Below, one piece after another: positions 52,012-60,701 of a DNA stretch of 64,000 bases. The stretch is from the NCBI RefSeq assembly GCF_021166585.1, contig NZ_JAJOZE010000001.1, positions 948,062 to 1,012,061 on the forward strand, written 5' to 3'. The DNA comes from Metabacillus kandeliae (lineage in GTDB: Bacteria; Bacillota; Bacilli; Bacillales; Bacillaceae). How positions within the stretch are numbered: position 1 is the first letter of the stretch; each line of letters opens with the position of its first letter. The notes beneath the pieces were generated by a model. The model did not search any database, was not told the DNA's origin, and was given only the letters and a program-made list of their open reading frames with translations. The position numbers were made by a program, and so were the translations under genes.

Positions 52012-52809
52012 ATGAACCAGGTAAAAATCATTTCCGGACTTTCCATTGCGGCCCTGCTGATATGGGCAGGAGGCTTTGGATTGACCATCAGTCACGAATT
52101 TCTGCAGCCTCAGCAGTCACCGCCGGCAAAAAGTCCTGCAAAGGCAAAAGAGGACAAAAAAGAAGAGAGCGGCTACAATATTGTCGGGCTTGGCGACTCG
52201 CTGACAAGGGGTCTTGGGGATTCCAGCGGAAAAGGGTATACCGGCTATTTACTTGATCATTTAAAAGAAAAAACGAAAGAAAAGGTTACGCTCACAAATT
52301 TAGCAGTGAGCGGGATGACGTCTCCACAGCTGAAGCAGCAGCTGAAACTGGAGGAAGTGAAGCGGCAAGTTCAAAACGCTGACGCCATTGTGATGACTAT
52401 TGGAGGCAATGACCTTTTCAATGGCGGAGAAGTGATGAATGATTTATCAGAAAAATCTATAAAAGCAACCAGAACAGCTTTTATGCAAAGACTTTCTGCC
52501 ATTTTCGGAGAGCTGACAAAGCTTAATCCGAAAGCGAAAATTTTCTATGTGAGCCTGTACAATCCATTCAGTGATTTGGAAAGCAGCAAACAAACCTCTT
52601 CCATAGTAAGAGAATGGAATTTTTACAGTGCTGATGAAGCGGCTAAATATAAAAATATTATCTCTGTTCCAACCTATGATTTATTTGAACAAAACGTAAA
52701 TGATTATCTTTACAGTGATAAGTTTCATCCGAATAAAGAGGGCTATCAGCTGATCGGCGAGCGGCTGTCTTCTCTCATCACTTTCAGCAGAGGAGGGAGC
52801 AGCACATGA
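52012..52809 (+). CDS. SGNH/GDSL hydrolase family protein, membrane-anchored
   Basis: Protein of 265 residues. A hydrophobic N-terminal segment (IISGLSIAALLIWAGGF) without a lipobox is a signal anchor. The catalytic blocks are GLGDSLTRGLGD (Ser), TIGGNDLFNGG (Gly, Asn) and DKFHPNKEGYQ (Asp, His). Likely an extracytoplasmic lipase or esterase. ATG at 52012 follows GAAGGTGAA. It overlaps the next ABC gene by four bases, so the three genes act as one operon. Confidence 0.9.
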   Translation: MNQVKIISGLSIAALLIWAGGFGLTISHEFLQPQQSPPAKSPAKAKEDKKEESGYNIVGLGDSLTRGLGDSSGKGYTGYLLDHLKEKTKEKVTLTNLAVSGMTSPQLKQQLKLEEVKRQVQNADAIVMTIGGNDLFNGGEVMNDLSEKSIKATRTAFMQRLSAIFGELTKLNPKAKIFYVSLYNPFSDLESSKQTSSIVREWNFYSADEAAKYKNIISVPTYDLFEQNVNDYLYSDKFHPNKEGYQLIGERLSSLITFSRGGSST

Positions 52810-53717
52810 GCCAGGACGTTACACTAGCGGTAGAAAATTTAAAGAAAAGCATCAAACGGAAAGAAATAATCAAAAATATCAGCTTTAAACTGCATAAAGG
52901 GGAGGTTTTTGGTTTTCTGGGCCCGAACGGCGCTGGGAAAACCACAACCATCCGAATGCTTGTCGGACTGATTAAGCCATCATCAGGCAGGATAACGATT
53001 TGCGGAAAAGATCTTCAAAAGAATTTTTCAGCTGCCATTCGCCATATTGGCTGTATTGTAGAAAATCCGGAGCTGTACACCTATTTAAGCGGAAGAGAAA
53101 ACCTGGAGTATTTTTTAAGAATGCTGAAAGGGGTTCCTGAGAGCCGCATTGATGAAACAGTCAAACTTGTCAGGCTTGAAAACCGGATAAATGACAAGGT
53201 GAGTACCTATTCTCTCGGCATGAAGCAAAGGCTCGGCATCGCTCAGGCGCTTTTAAGCAACCCCGAGGTTCTCATATTAGACGAGCCGACAAACGGCCTT
53301 GATCCTATGGGGATCAGAGAAATGAGAGAATTCATCCGGTTTCTTGCTGAAAAGGAAGGACTGACTGTCCTTGTGTCTTCCCATCTGCTTAGTGAAATAC
53401 AGCTGATGTGCGACAGAGTGGCGATTATGTCAAAAGGAAAAATTCTTAAAGTAGATTCCGTTTCAAGCCTTTTAACTGAAAAAGAACGTGTGGTCTGGCA
53501 CGCTGAACCGGTGGACAGGGCAAGAAAGGTGCTGTCAGAAAGAGCGGAAATTCTACCGGATGCAGCAGGAAGGCTTGTCACTGCCAATGACGGAGACATT
53601 TCGAAATGGAACAAAGCGCTTGTAGAAGAGGGGATTGAGGTAAAGGGAATTGATGTAAAGCTGCCTTCTTTGGAAGATCTTTTTATCGAACTGACAGAAG
53701 GTGAGTCTATTGATTAA
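52806..53717 (+). CDS. ABC transporter ATP-binding protein (exporter type)
   Basis: Protein of 303 residues. Walker A GPNGAGKTTTIRML, signature YSLGMKQRLGIAQALL (the LSGGQ position reads SLGMK), Walker B LILDEPTNGLDPMGI. It belongs to the DRA/YhcH-type exporter group with an accessory C-terminal domain. Overlaps the permease gene by 17 bases. Partner of the permease at 53.7 kb. Confidence 0.92.
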   Translation: MSQDVTLAVENLKKSIKRKEIIKNISFKLHKGEVFGFLGPNGAGKTTTIRMLVGLIKPSSGRITICGKDLQKNFSAAIRHIGCIVENPELYTYLSGRENLEYFLRMLKGVPESRIDETVKLVRLENRINDKVSTYSLGMKQRLGIAQALLSNPEVLILDEPTNGLDPMGIREMREFIRFLAEKEGLTVLVSSHLLSEIQLMCDRVAIMSKGKILKVDSVSSLLTEKERVVWHAEPVDRARKVLSERAEILPDAAGRLVTANDGDISKWNKALVEEGIEVKGIDVKLPSLEDLFIELTEGESID

Positions 53718-54690
53718 CCTGATTTATAATGAAATGATCAAAATTGTCCGAAAGAAACGGCTTTTTATCATTATCGGAATTCTGGCGCTTCTTGTTGGTA
53801 TCTTTACATATGCACAGGTAAAACGGCATGAAGAGCAAGTCAAGCAAGCCGGAACAAGCGATTGGAGAACACAGGTCCAGCAGGAAATCATCAACACGCA
53901 GAATCGGCTCAGTTCAGGGACAATCTCACCGGAAATTAAAAAATTTCTTAAAACAAGAATGGATCAGCAGCAGTACTACCTTGATCATGATATTAACCCA
54001 AATGCACCTGGCGCTCCTTCCTTTATGAAGAACTTTGCTGAAAATTCCATTGACCTGCTGCTTCCTCTCATGGTTATGGTGATCGCAAGCGACATGGTTT
54101 CAAGCGAGCTGACGAATGGTACAATCAAACTCCTTTTAACACGGCCTGTAAAACGGTGGAAAATACTCTTAAGCAAATACCTGGCTTTGCTTCTGTCCAT
54201 CTCATTTATCGTTTTGTCCGTCGGTGTTTTGTCTTATGTTATTTCAGGGATAGCACTCGGGTATTCAGGCTGGAACCTTCCGATTTTGACAGGCTTCAGG
54301 GTGAAGGGCTCTGAATTAGTCACAAACGGCGTTACAACCATGAATCAATGGCAGTTTGTCTATATGGAATTCGGCTTAATCTGGTTTGTTGCCGTTGTCA
54401 TCGGCACGCTGACTTTTTGCTTATCCTCACTGATCAAAAGCACAGCATCTGTGATGGGAATCGTGCTTTCTCTCCTTATTGCCGGAGCCATACTGACAAA
54501 CATGGTATCCTCCTGGCACTCCGCAAAATACTTGTTTATGGTGAACCTGAGGCTGACGGACTACTTAACGGGAATGGCTCCGCCAATAGAAGGGATGACG
54601 CTCGGCTTTTCTATGGCTGTGCTTTCTATATGGGCAGCCGCCGCGTTAGCTGTTTCCTTTTTCTTTTTCACGCGGAAGGATATTTATTAA
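53701..54690 (+). CDS. ABC-2 type transporter permease
   Basis: Membrane protein of 329 residues. One N-terminal helix, a soluble stretch (residues 35-110), then five hydrophobic segments ending in a charged tail. VIASDMVSSELTNGTIKLLL is the typical ABC-2 run (YhcI/NatB-like). It follows its ATPase directly. Substrate is unknown; together with an exported SGNH enzyme, lipid or peptide export is possible. Confidence 0.9.
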   Translation: MSLLINLIYNEMIKIVRKKRLFIIIGILALLVGIFTYAQVKRHEEQVKQAGTSDWRTQVQQEIINTQNRLSSGTISPEIKKFLKTRMDQQQYYLDHDINPNAPGAPSFMKNFAENSIDLLLPLMVMVIASDMVSSELTNGTIKLLLTRPVKRWKILLSKYLALLLSISFIVLSVGVLSYVISGIALGYSGWNLPILTGFRVKGSELVTNGVTTMNQWQFVYMEFGLIWFVAVVIGTLTFCLSSLIKSTASVMGIVLSLLIAGAILTNMVSSWHSAKYLFMVNLRLTDYLTGMAPPIEGMTLGFSMAVLSIWAAAALAVSFFFFTRKDIY

Positions 54691-54857
54691 ATAAAAAGGC
54701 TCTGTGAAAGTTGGCTGCTGATTTCCGTTTCAGGCGGGCGGTGTGCCTCCTCTGCGCTTCGCGCATGAGGGGTCTCACCTGTCCCGCAGCTCCCGCCTGC
54801 CACTTCAATCAACAAGTGTTTAAAATTAACATTTTTCTTTAACATAGCCAATAAAAA
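54690..54857 (-). mobile_element. MITE-like repeat element, copy B
   Basis: Non-coding element of about 152 bp, flanked by the 8-bp direct repeat AATAAAAA (54690-54697 and 54850-54857), with inverted ends GGCTCTGTGAAAG and CTTTAACATAGCC. Its reverse complement matches copy A at 10 kb (blocks GGCGGGAGC, GCCTGAAACGGAAATC). Orientation is opposite to copy A. No coding capacity; movement would need a transposase from elsewhere. Confidence 0.75.
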
Positions 54858-54895
54858 AACGAAATGGCGAGAGAGCCATTTCGTTTTTTATTTTC
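54854..54895. terminator. Bidirectional terminator
   Basis: AAAAACGAAATGGC pairs with GCCATTTCGTTTTT; lies between the convergent ABC-2 permease and CSCC permease genes, at the end of MITE copy B. Confidence 0.85.
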
Positions 54896-55949
54896 ACAAT
54901 ATAAGCATGCCAGCCAAACCACAAAGGATACCGAGCACTACAACAGATCCAGCTGTGAAGACAAGTACTTTTGCAGGAAATGATCTGCTGACCATAAGCA
55001 AGGAAGGGAGGCTGATTGACGGCAATGTAAGAAGAAGTGCCGCAGCAGGTCCTCCGCCGAGTCCGGCTGCCATCATGGATTGTATAATCGGTATTTCAGC
55101 TGCCGTTGGTATAACAAAGAGCATGCCGGCAATGGCGAATCCAACAATCGTCAAAATGCTGTTGGCTGCCGCATCGCTTACGTGCGGGAATAGCCAAATT
55201 CTGGCTGCCCCGAGCAAAAGCACGGAAAGGACGTATGCAGGAACAATATAAAGCAGCATCGTGCCAATGCTTTTTATCCATCTAGTTAAAAAGGGGGCTT
55301 TTTCCTTTTCTTCTGTTTCGCTGATCAGTTGATCCATATCCACCGGTTCCGGGTCTTTGACAAACCGATTAGCTAGATAGCTGACGCCAAAAGTAAGAAT
55401 AACGCCAAATATCAATCTTAGCAGCGTGAATTTCCAAGAAAGAACAAAGGTCATAAAGACGAGAACTGCCGGGTTGATTGCAGGATTTCCAATCCAAAAG
55501 GCGAGCGCTGCCCCTGCAGAAACTTTTTTCTTTCTTAAACCAACCGCCATAGGAGCTGCACAGCATGAACACATCATGCCTGGTATAGAAGCAAGACCTG
55601 CTGCAGCGGTGCTGCCGAAGGAAGTTTTGCCAAGCACTCTCAGCAGCCAGTTGGCCGGAAGAAGCACTTGAATCAGCGAGCCGAGCAAAATGCCTAAAAC
55701 GGCTGCCTTCCAAACTGCGTTGAAGTATGTGGCAGCATATGAGAGAGCGGTGTCCCATGAAGGGGTTCCCTGCATGTCGCCAAGAATGGAATCGCCGACA
55801 GAATGCGTAGAAGCAGCGGCCAAGCTTTTCAGAACATAAGGATACCATTTAACATAGAGCAGTCCAGCTGCTGCAATGAGAAGAAAAAGAACAACATACC
55901 AGATTGTTTTTTTATCCCCCATCCGATGTGTGGACGTTTGAAGATCCAT
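54894..55949 (-). CDS. Permease with a CSCC motif (ArsP/DUF318-like)
   Basis: Protein of 351 residues with about nine hydrophobic segments. PGMMCSCCAAPMAVGLRK near residue 135 is the key motif of this permease family, and the second half contains GFAIAGMLFVIPTAAEIPII. ATG at 55949 has GGAGGGTT at good spacing; an ATG three bases up or further in-frame ones are less likely. The cysteines could bind a soft anion or metal. It is divergent from selD, so a selenium-linked role is plausible but unproven. Confidence 0.82.
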   Translation of the reverse strand: MDLQTSTHRMGDKKTIWYVVLFLLIAAAGLLYVKWYPYVLKSLAAASTHSVGDSILGDMQGTPSWDTALSYAATYFNAVWKAAVLGILLGSLIQVLLPANWLLRVLGKTSFGSTAAAGLASIPGMMCSCCAAPMAVGLRKKKVSAGAALAFWIGNPAINPAVLVFMTFVLSWKFTLLRLIFGVILTFGVSYLANRFVKDPEPVDMDQLISETEEKEKAPFLTRWIKSIGTMLLYIVPAYVLSVLLLGAARIWLFPHVSDAAANSILTIVGFAIAGMLFVIPTAAEIPIIQSMMAAGLGGGPAAALLLTLPSISLPSLLMVSRSFPAKVLVFTAGSVVVLGILCGLAGMLIL

Positions 55950-56155
55950 CATAACCCTCCAAATAAAATAGAATAATGGCTTATTGCAAAAGCCAAATAA
56001 GTGCAATGCTTGAACAACCTTAAGCATTATACCATATTTAGTTAGTTTTATTGCTGTTCATGCTTCTGAATGTGAGCGATTTGCAACAAACTTGAAGAAA
56101 ATAGCTTTATAATATAAATGGGTTAAACTACTTGAAAAAAGAAAGGCTGGTCATT

Positions 56156-57205
56156 ATGACGCAATCAGCATCCATAAAACTTACCTCATTCTCAACTAAA
56201 GGAGGGTGCGGCTGTAAAATCGGGCCTTCTGATTTAGCAGAGGTTATCCGCTCTTTGCCGCCAGCGGTTCAGAATCCGGATCTGCTTGTTGGCTTGGATA
56301 CAAGCGATGATGCAGGTGTTTACCGTTTAACAGATGATCTGGCTCTTGTGCAGACAGTAGACTTTTTCACTCCGATTGTTGACGATCCTTATTCATTCGG
56401 ACAGGTTGCTGCAGCAAATGCTATCAGTGATATCTATGCAATGGGCGGAAAACCGCTTACAGCTTTAAATATTGTGGCTTTTCCTATAGCCGATCTGGAC
56501 AAAAGCATTCTTGCTGATATTCTAAGAGGCGCAGGGGACAAGCTTAAAGAAGCCGGTGCGACACTTGTCGGCGGACATTCGATTGAAGATAAAGAACCAA
56601 AATTCGGTTTAGCTGTAACAGGACTTGTTCATCCTGATAAAGTCAGAAGCAACGCCGGTGCAAAAGCGGGAGACAAGCTGATTTTAACAAAGCCGATCGG
56701 CGTCGGCATTATGTCTTCCTCCTTGAAGAGAGGGCTGCTATCTGAAGAGGAAATCAAACGGGTTACAGAGGTCATGGCTTTCCTGAATAAAACAGCTGCG
56801 GAAAAAATGTCCGCATACTCTGTCAGTGCCTGCACAGATGTGACGGGTTTCGGTCTGCTCGGTCATGCTTCAGAAATGGCAAAAGGGAGCGAAAAGGGCA
56901 TCATGATCGACAGCAAAAGGGTGCCTGTGCTGGAAAGAGTCAGAGAGTTGGCAGAACAGGGTGTCATTCCGGGCGGAACTAAAAACAATCATAAGCATTT
57001 AAGCGGTTCTGTTACTTTCCCTGAAGGAATGGATGATATTGATCAATACATCCTTTGCGATGCTGTAACTTCAGGCGGTCTTCTTATTTCTCTGCCTGCA
57101 GTGGAGGCTGAGTCGCTGCTGGCTGATTTGAAAGCAGCGGGGCTGGAAGCAGAAATGATCGGCGATGTGACAGATGAACATCCTGGTCACATTACGGTTT
57201 TGTAA
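56156..57205 (+). CDS. selD: Selenide, water dikinase
   Basis: Protein of 349 residues, making selenophosphate from selenide and ATP. TKGGCGCKIGPSD is the active-site motif; the catalytic position is a cysteine (TGC), not selenocysteine. DTSDDAGVYRL, ANAISDIYAMGG and GGHSIEDKEPKFG match the rest of the family. The ATG at 56156 lies inside an upstream TTG frame; it has the better spacing and family start. It forms an operon with mnmH. No selA or selB is near, fitting use in tRNA only. Confidence 0.95.
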   Translation: MTQSASIKLTSFSTKGGCGCKIGPSDLAEVIRSLPPAVQNPDLLVGLDTSDDAGVYRLTDDLALVQTVDFFTPIVDDPYSFGQVAAANAISDIYAMGGKPLTALNIVAFPIADLDKSILADILRGAGDKLKEAGATLVGGHSIEDKEPKFGLAVTGLVHPDKVRSNAGAKAGDKLILTKPIGVGIMSSSLKRGLLSEEEIKRVTEVMAFLNKTAAEKMSAYSVSACTDVTGFGLLGHASEMAKGSEKGIMIDSKRVPVLERVRELAEQGVIPGGTKNNHKHLSGSVTFPEGMDDIDQYILCDAVTSGGLLISLPAVEAESLLADLKAAGLEAEMIGDVTDEHPGHITVL

Positions 57206-57227
57206 GATTTAGAAAGGCGGGTTAACA

Positions 57228-58298
57228 GTGTTTCAGGATTTATCAGTAGAAGATATGCTGAAGCTGACAGATCAGAATAAACTTTCTCTCATTGATGTCA
57301 GATCACCTTCAGAATTTAAAGCGGCAACGATACCAGGGAGCATGAATATCCCTTTATTCAACGATGAAGAAAGGGCAGAAGTCGGAACTCTCTATAAACA
57401 AACCGGTGTCCAGGCAGCAAAAGACAAAGGACTGGAAATTTTTTCAGCCAAGCTCCCTTCTTATATAAAAGATTTTTCTTCAATAAATGGGGAAAAAGCT
57501 GTTTTTTGCTGGAGAGGCGGTATGCGAAGCAGGACAGCTGCTACAGTGCTCGACTTAATGGGGATTAAGGTTTACCGGTTAAATGGCGGCATCCGCGCCT
57601 ATCGAAAGTGGATTGTCGATATGATTGAAACCATGCCGGTCAAGCCTGATGCCTTTGTTTTGAACGGAAATACGGGAACAGGCAAAACACTTATCTTAAA
57701 GCAGCTGGAATCTGAAGGATATCCAATCATGGATCTGGAGGGAATGGCTAATCACAGAGGATCCATTTTCGGTCAAATTGGCCTTGAGCCGCATAATCAA
57801 AAAATGTTTGATGCGCTTTTTATACAAAAAGCAAGAGCAATCAATCATTCGCCGTTTATGCTTTTTGAAGCTGAAAGCAAAAGGATCGGAAAAGTTGTGC
57901 TGCCTTTAAGCATCATCCAGAAAAAGGAGCAGGGGATACAGCTGTTTATTGAGCTTCCAATGGAAGAAAGAGTCCGCCATATTCTGGATGACTATGATCC
58001 ATCTATGCACCACAAGGAATGCCTGCATGCATTTCAAATGATCAAAAACCGCATTCATACGCCAATTGCAGCAGATATTGAGGCAAAGCTTTCTGCAGGA
58101 AATTATGGAGATGCAGCAGAGCTGCTGCTGCGCTACTATTATGATCCCAGATATGAACACAGCTACATGCAATATCCGGAAGATCAAAAAATATCAATTG
58201 CAGCAGACAATGCAGAAAAAGCAGCAGAGGAAATAAAGCACTTGCTTTATAAAAAATACAAGCTGTCAGCATTTCAGCAAATGGGGATCCAGGCATAA
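57228..58298 (+). CDS. mnmH: tRNA 2-selenouridine synthase
   Basis: Protein of 356 residues, also called SelU. Residues 1-130 form a rhodanese domain with active-site loop CWRGGMRSR; a P-loop domain follows with GNTGTGKT at residue 146. It replaces sulfur with selenium at the wobble uridine of certain tRNAs using selenophosphate from SelD, whose gene is directly upstream. GGCGGGTT precedes the GTG start. Confidence 0.95.
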   Translation: MFQDLSVEDMLKLTDQNKLSLIDVRSPSEFKAATIPGSMNIPLFNDEERAEVGTLYKQTGVQAAKDKGLEIFSAKLPSYIKDFSSINGEKAVFCWRGGMRSRTAATVLDLMGIKVYRLNGGIRAYRKWIVDMIETMPVKPDAFVLNGNTGTGKTLILKQLESEGYPIMDLEGMANHRGSIFGQIGLEPHNQKMFDALFIQKARAINHSPFMLFEAESKRIGKVVLPLSIIQKKEQGIQLFIELPMEERVRHILDDYDPSMHHKECLHAFQMIKNRIHTPIAADIEAKLSAGNYGDAAELLLRYYYDPRYEHSYMQYPEDQKISIAADNAEKAAEEIKHLLYKKYKLSAFQQMGIQA

Positions 58299-58300
58299 AG

Positions 58301-58334
58301 AAAAGAAAGGCAGCAATCTGCCTTTCTTTTTTTT
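58301..58334. terminator. Bidirectional terminator
   Basis: AAAAGAAAGGCAG pairs with CTGCCTTTCTTTT between mnmH and the convergent zinc-ribbon gene. Confidence 0.85.
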
Positions 58335-58366
58335 AGATATTATCCTATTGCCACACAGCTTTATTA

Positions 58367-58573
58367 TTAAAAAAGCTTTACGAGTGCGTTCACCGTACCA
58401 TAGGCCATAGCCCCGACTAGAACAACTATAATAACAGCCATCGCTATAATAATGACATTCTTAGCCTTCTCCGATCTTGGTATCGGATTTTCAATGCCGC
58501 ATTCCGGGCAGCGGCTTGAATGATAAGGGATCAGGGCGCCGCAGTTTTTGCAGGATATTTGTCCTTCTTCCAT
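58367..58573 (-). CDS. Zinc-ribbon small membrane protein
   Basis: Protein of 68 residues. N-terminal zinc ribbon CKNCGALIPYHSSRCPECG (two CxxC pairs), then a short linker and one hydrophobic segment (NVIIIAMAVIIVVLVGAM). ATG at 58573 follows GAGG at suitable spacing; the longer frame contains the site in its own coding part. Such ribbon-plus-anchor proteins have no assigned role. Confidence 0.75.
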   Translation of the reverse strand: MEEGQISCKNCGALIPYHSSRCPECGIENPIPRSEKAKNVIIIAMAVIIVVLVGAMAYGTVNALVKLF

Positions 58574-58669
58574 GTTAGTCCTCGATCCTTTCAAATAGAA
58601 TTTTCAGCTATTGTTTTATGGTACCCCACATTGTCCAATTTTTACAACTTCAAAAGTGACAATATCGTG

Positions 58670-58700
58670 TTGACCTTTCCGCAGCGTCAAGGTGTAAAGT
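58670..58700 (+). promoter_or_regulatory. MerR-type promoter of the TipAS-like regulator gene
   Basis: TTGACC, 19-base spacer, TAAAGT: the spacer is longer than the usual 17, as at MerR-activated promoters. Within it ACCTT and AAGGT form an inverted repeat centred on the spacer (58673-58677 with 58689-58693). The gene downstream is a MerR protein, so self-activation as in B. subtilis Mta is likely. Confidence 0.75.
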
Positions 58701-58721
58701 GAAATTGTCAGGAGGAAGACG

Positions 58722-59480
58722 ATGGAATATACCGTACAAAAGCTCGCTGAACTATCAGGCACAACAGCAAGAACACTCAGGTATTATGATGAAATTGGAA
58801 TCCTGAAGCCGGCCAGGATCAGCTCATCAGGATATAGGATTTACGGTAAAAAGGAAGTTGACAGACTTCAGCAAATCTTATTTTATAAAGAGCTCGGTGT
58901 CAGCCTTGAACAAATACAGGAGATCCTGTCCAATCCTACATTTGAAGCAGCAAGTGCCCTGAAAGAGCATTACGAACAGCTCCTGTCTAAAAGAAAGCAG
59001 CTGGATCTTCTGATTCGAAACGTAGAAAAGACGATCGCTGTGCAGGAAGGAAGAGGAAAGATGTCAGATCATGAGAAGTTTGAAGGCTTTAAGCAGGAAA
59101 TGATTAAGGAAAATGAGGAGAAATTCGGAAAAGAAATTCGGGAGAAATACGGTGAAGAAAATATCATGCGCTCAAATGAAAAAGTGAAGAACATGACAAA
59201 GGAAGAATATGAGACGCTGACCAGACTTGAAACAGACTATCGTGCGCTGCTGAAGAAGGCTGTAGAAACAGGAGATCCGGCAGGCAAAGAAGCACAGGAA
59301 GCGTGCGAGCTTCATAAACAATGGCTGAGCTTCTACTGGCCGTCCTATACGAAAGAAGCACACGCAGGGCTTGGGGATCTCTATGTTTCTGATGACAGAT
59401 TCAAAGCCAATTACGATCGTAATGTACCTGGTACTGCTGAATTTTTCAGAGAAGCGATCAAGGTTTATACGGGGAAATAG
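58722..59480 (+). CDS. MerR family regulator with TipAS domain (Mta-like)
   Basis: Protein of 252 residues. HTH at the N-terminus (VQKLAELSGTTARTLRYYDEIGIL), long dimerisation helix (residues 75-115), and a C-terminal TipAS ligand domain (HKQWLSFYWPSYTKEAHAGLG), which in Mta/TipAL binds multidrug or thiopeptide ligands. GGAGGAAG precedes the start. It is expected to activate its own promoter and efflux genes. Confidence 0.92.
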   Translation: MEYTVQKLAELSGTTARTLRYYDEIGILKPARISSSGYRIYGKKEVDRLQQILFYKELGVSLEQIQEILSNPTFEAASALKEHYEQLLSKRKQLDLLIRNVEKTIAVQEGRGKMSDHEKFEGFKQEMIKENEEKFGKEIREKYGEENIMRSNEKVKNMTKEEYETLTRLETDYRALLKKAVETGDPAGKEAQEACELHKQWLSFYWPSYTKEAHAGLGDLYVSDDRFKANYDRNVPGTAEFFREAIKVYTGK

Positions 59481-59529
59481 TCGCTGAGGAAGTGCAGCAA
59501 AAATGACTTTTGAATGCGGAAAATGGTTT

Positions 59530-59669
59530 GGACAGTAAAGCATCTATTTTGGACAGTAAACACTGAAAAATGGACAGTTAGATGATGATTTTCGCCAGTA
59601 AAATCGCTGTTTCCGCCAGTGAAGTGATCATTTTGGACAGTAACTGAAAAGCCGGCTATTCAGTTACTG
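59530..59669 (+). repeat. 21-bp-periodic repeat array B with terminal hairpin
   Basis: Motif GGACAGTAAA (variants CGCCAGTAAA, CGCCAGTGAA, GGACAGTTA) starts at 59530, 59551, 59572, 59593, 59614 and 59635, exactly 21 bp apart; the 11 bases between are mostly non-identical but often end in ATTTT. The last unit is followed, 15 bases after its start, by AGCCGGCT and forms the perfect arm pair CAGTAACTGA/TCAGTTACTG (59638-59669). Array A at 27.6 kb has the same parts. Lies between convergent MerR and gpmA genes. Confidence 0.78.
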
Positions 59670-59801
59670 GTGATGGCCAGGAGGCAGGGAGTAAAAAAGA
59701 GTTTTGCTAGTATAAAAAGAAATTTTGCCGTGATTATTCTTCACTCAAAGTAAAAAACAGTAAAAATAATTATAATAATAGTATTATGTAAACTCACCCT
59801 A
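59670..59801. other. Intergenic region between array B and the gpmA 3' hairpin
   Basis: AT-rich stretch with several TTA/TAA runs but no frame, promoter or structure that I can support. Confidence 0.4.
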
Positions 59802-59834
59802 GGTAGAGGCTCCTTAAAAAAAGGAGCCTCTACC
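59802..59834. terminator. Hairpin between array B and gpmA
   Basis: GGTAGAGGCTCCTT pairs with AAGGAGCCTCTACC around a short A-run loop. It is a perfect stem but lacks a T-run beyond it on either strand, so it may be an unusual terminator or a 3' stabiliser for gpmA. Confidence 0.6.
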
Positions 59835-59845
59835 CATTTCCAAAG

Positions 59846-60568
59846 CTAATTCCCTGCAGCAGGCAGTTCTGTTTCTTTTTTCTTCAAATAGTAAGATCTC
59901 AGCGGCTTCAGCTGTTCGTTTAGTTCGTAAACAAGAGGAACGCCAGTCGGAATATTCAGGTCTGCTATACCGTCCGGAGAAAGGTTGTCTAAATATTGGA
60001 CCAGCGATCTGATGGTATTTCCGTGGGCTGAGATAATGATTTTTTTCCCGGCCTTAATTTCTGGCGCTAATGTATTGTGCCAATACTCCAGGACCCGTGC
60101 TTCTGTAGCAGCAAGATTTTCAGCCAGCGGCAAATGCTGCACTGGTACATGCCGATATTTCGCTTCAAACCCAGGGTACCTGCTGTCTGTTATGTCGAGA
60201 GGAGGAGGTACCTCAAACATGGACCGCCTCCATGCATGTACTTTATCTTCCCCGTACTTGGCTGCTGTTTCTTTTTTGTCCAAGCCTTGCAAAGCCCCAT
60301 AATGTCTTTCATTCAGCCGCCATGATTTGCTGATGGGAATCCACACTAAATCCAGTTCCTGAAGAATAATCCAAAGTGTTCGGATCGCTCTTTTTAACAA
60401 AGAAGTATAGCCCAGATCAAAAACATACCCATGGCTCTTTAAAATCAATCCCGCTTCTCTTGCTTCGTCAAGCCCATGTGGAGTTAAGTCAACATCTGTC
60501 CAGCCTGTAAATTTATTTTCCAGGTTCCAAACGCTCTGCCCATGCCGGACTAATACTAATTTATACAT
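59846..60568 (-). CDS. gpmA: 2,3-bisphosphoglycerate-dependent phosphoglycerate mutase
   Basis: Protein of 240 residues. Catalytic histidine in [20 protein letters not shown], second conserved histidine in [15 protein letters not shown], and [21 protein letters not shown] matches GpmA. It interconverts 3- and 2-phosphoglycerate in glycolysis. Most bacilli rely on the Mn-dependent GpmI, so this is likely an additional copy. The ATG at 60568 follows AGAGGAATGG. Confidence 0.9.
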   Translation of the reverse strand: MYKLVLVRHGQSVWNLENKFTGWTDVDLTPHGLDEAREAGLILKSHGYVFDLGYTSLLKRAIRTLWIILQELDLVWIPISKSWRLNERHYGALQGLDKKETAAKYGEDKVHAWRRSMFEVPPPLDITDSRYPGFEAKYRHVPVQHLPLAENLAATEARVLEYWHNTLAPEIKAGKKIIISAHGNTIRSLVQYLDNLSPDGIADLNIPTGVPLVYELNEQLKPLRSYYLKKKETELPAAGN

Positions 60569-60701
60569 AAAACCATTCCTCTGCAGCATTTGTTACTAAT
60601 GTAAGCAGTCCGTATGCTTCCTATCCAAAACCTCTTGAAAAGTTTACACCTTCACATACAGGGTACTTCTTTTAATAGGAAATTGAAGGAGGCAATCACG
60701 T

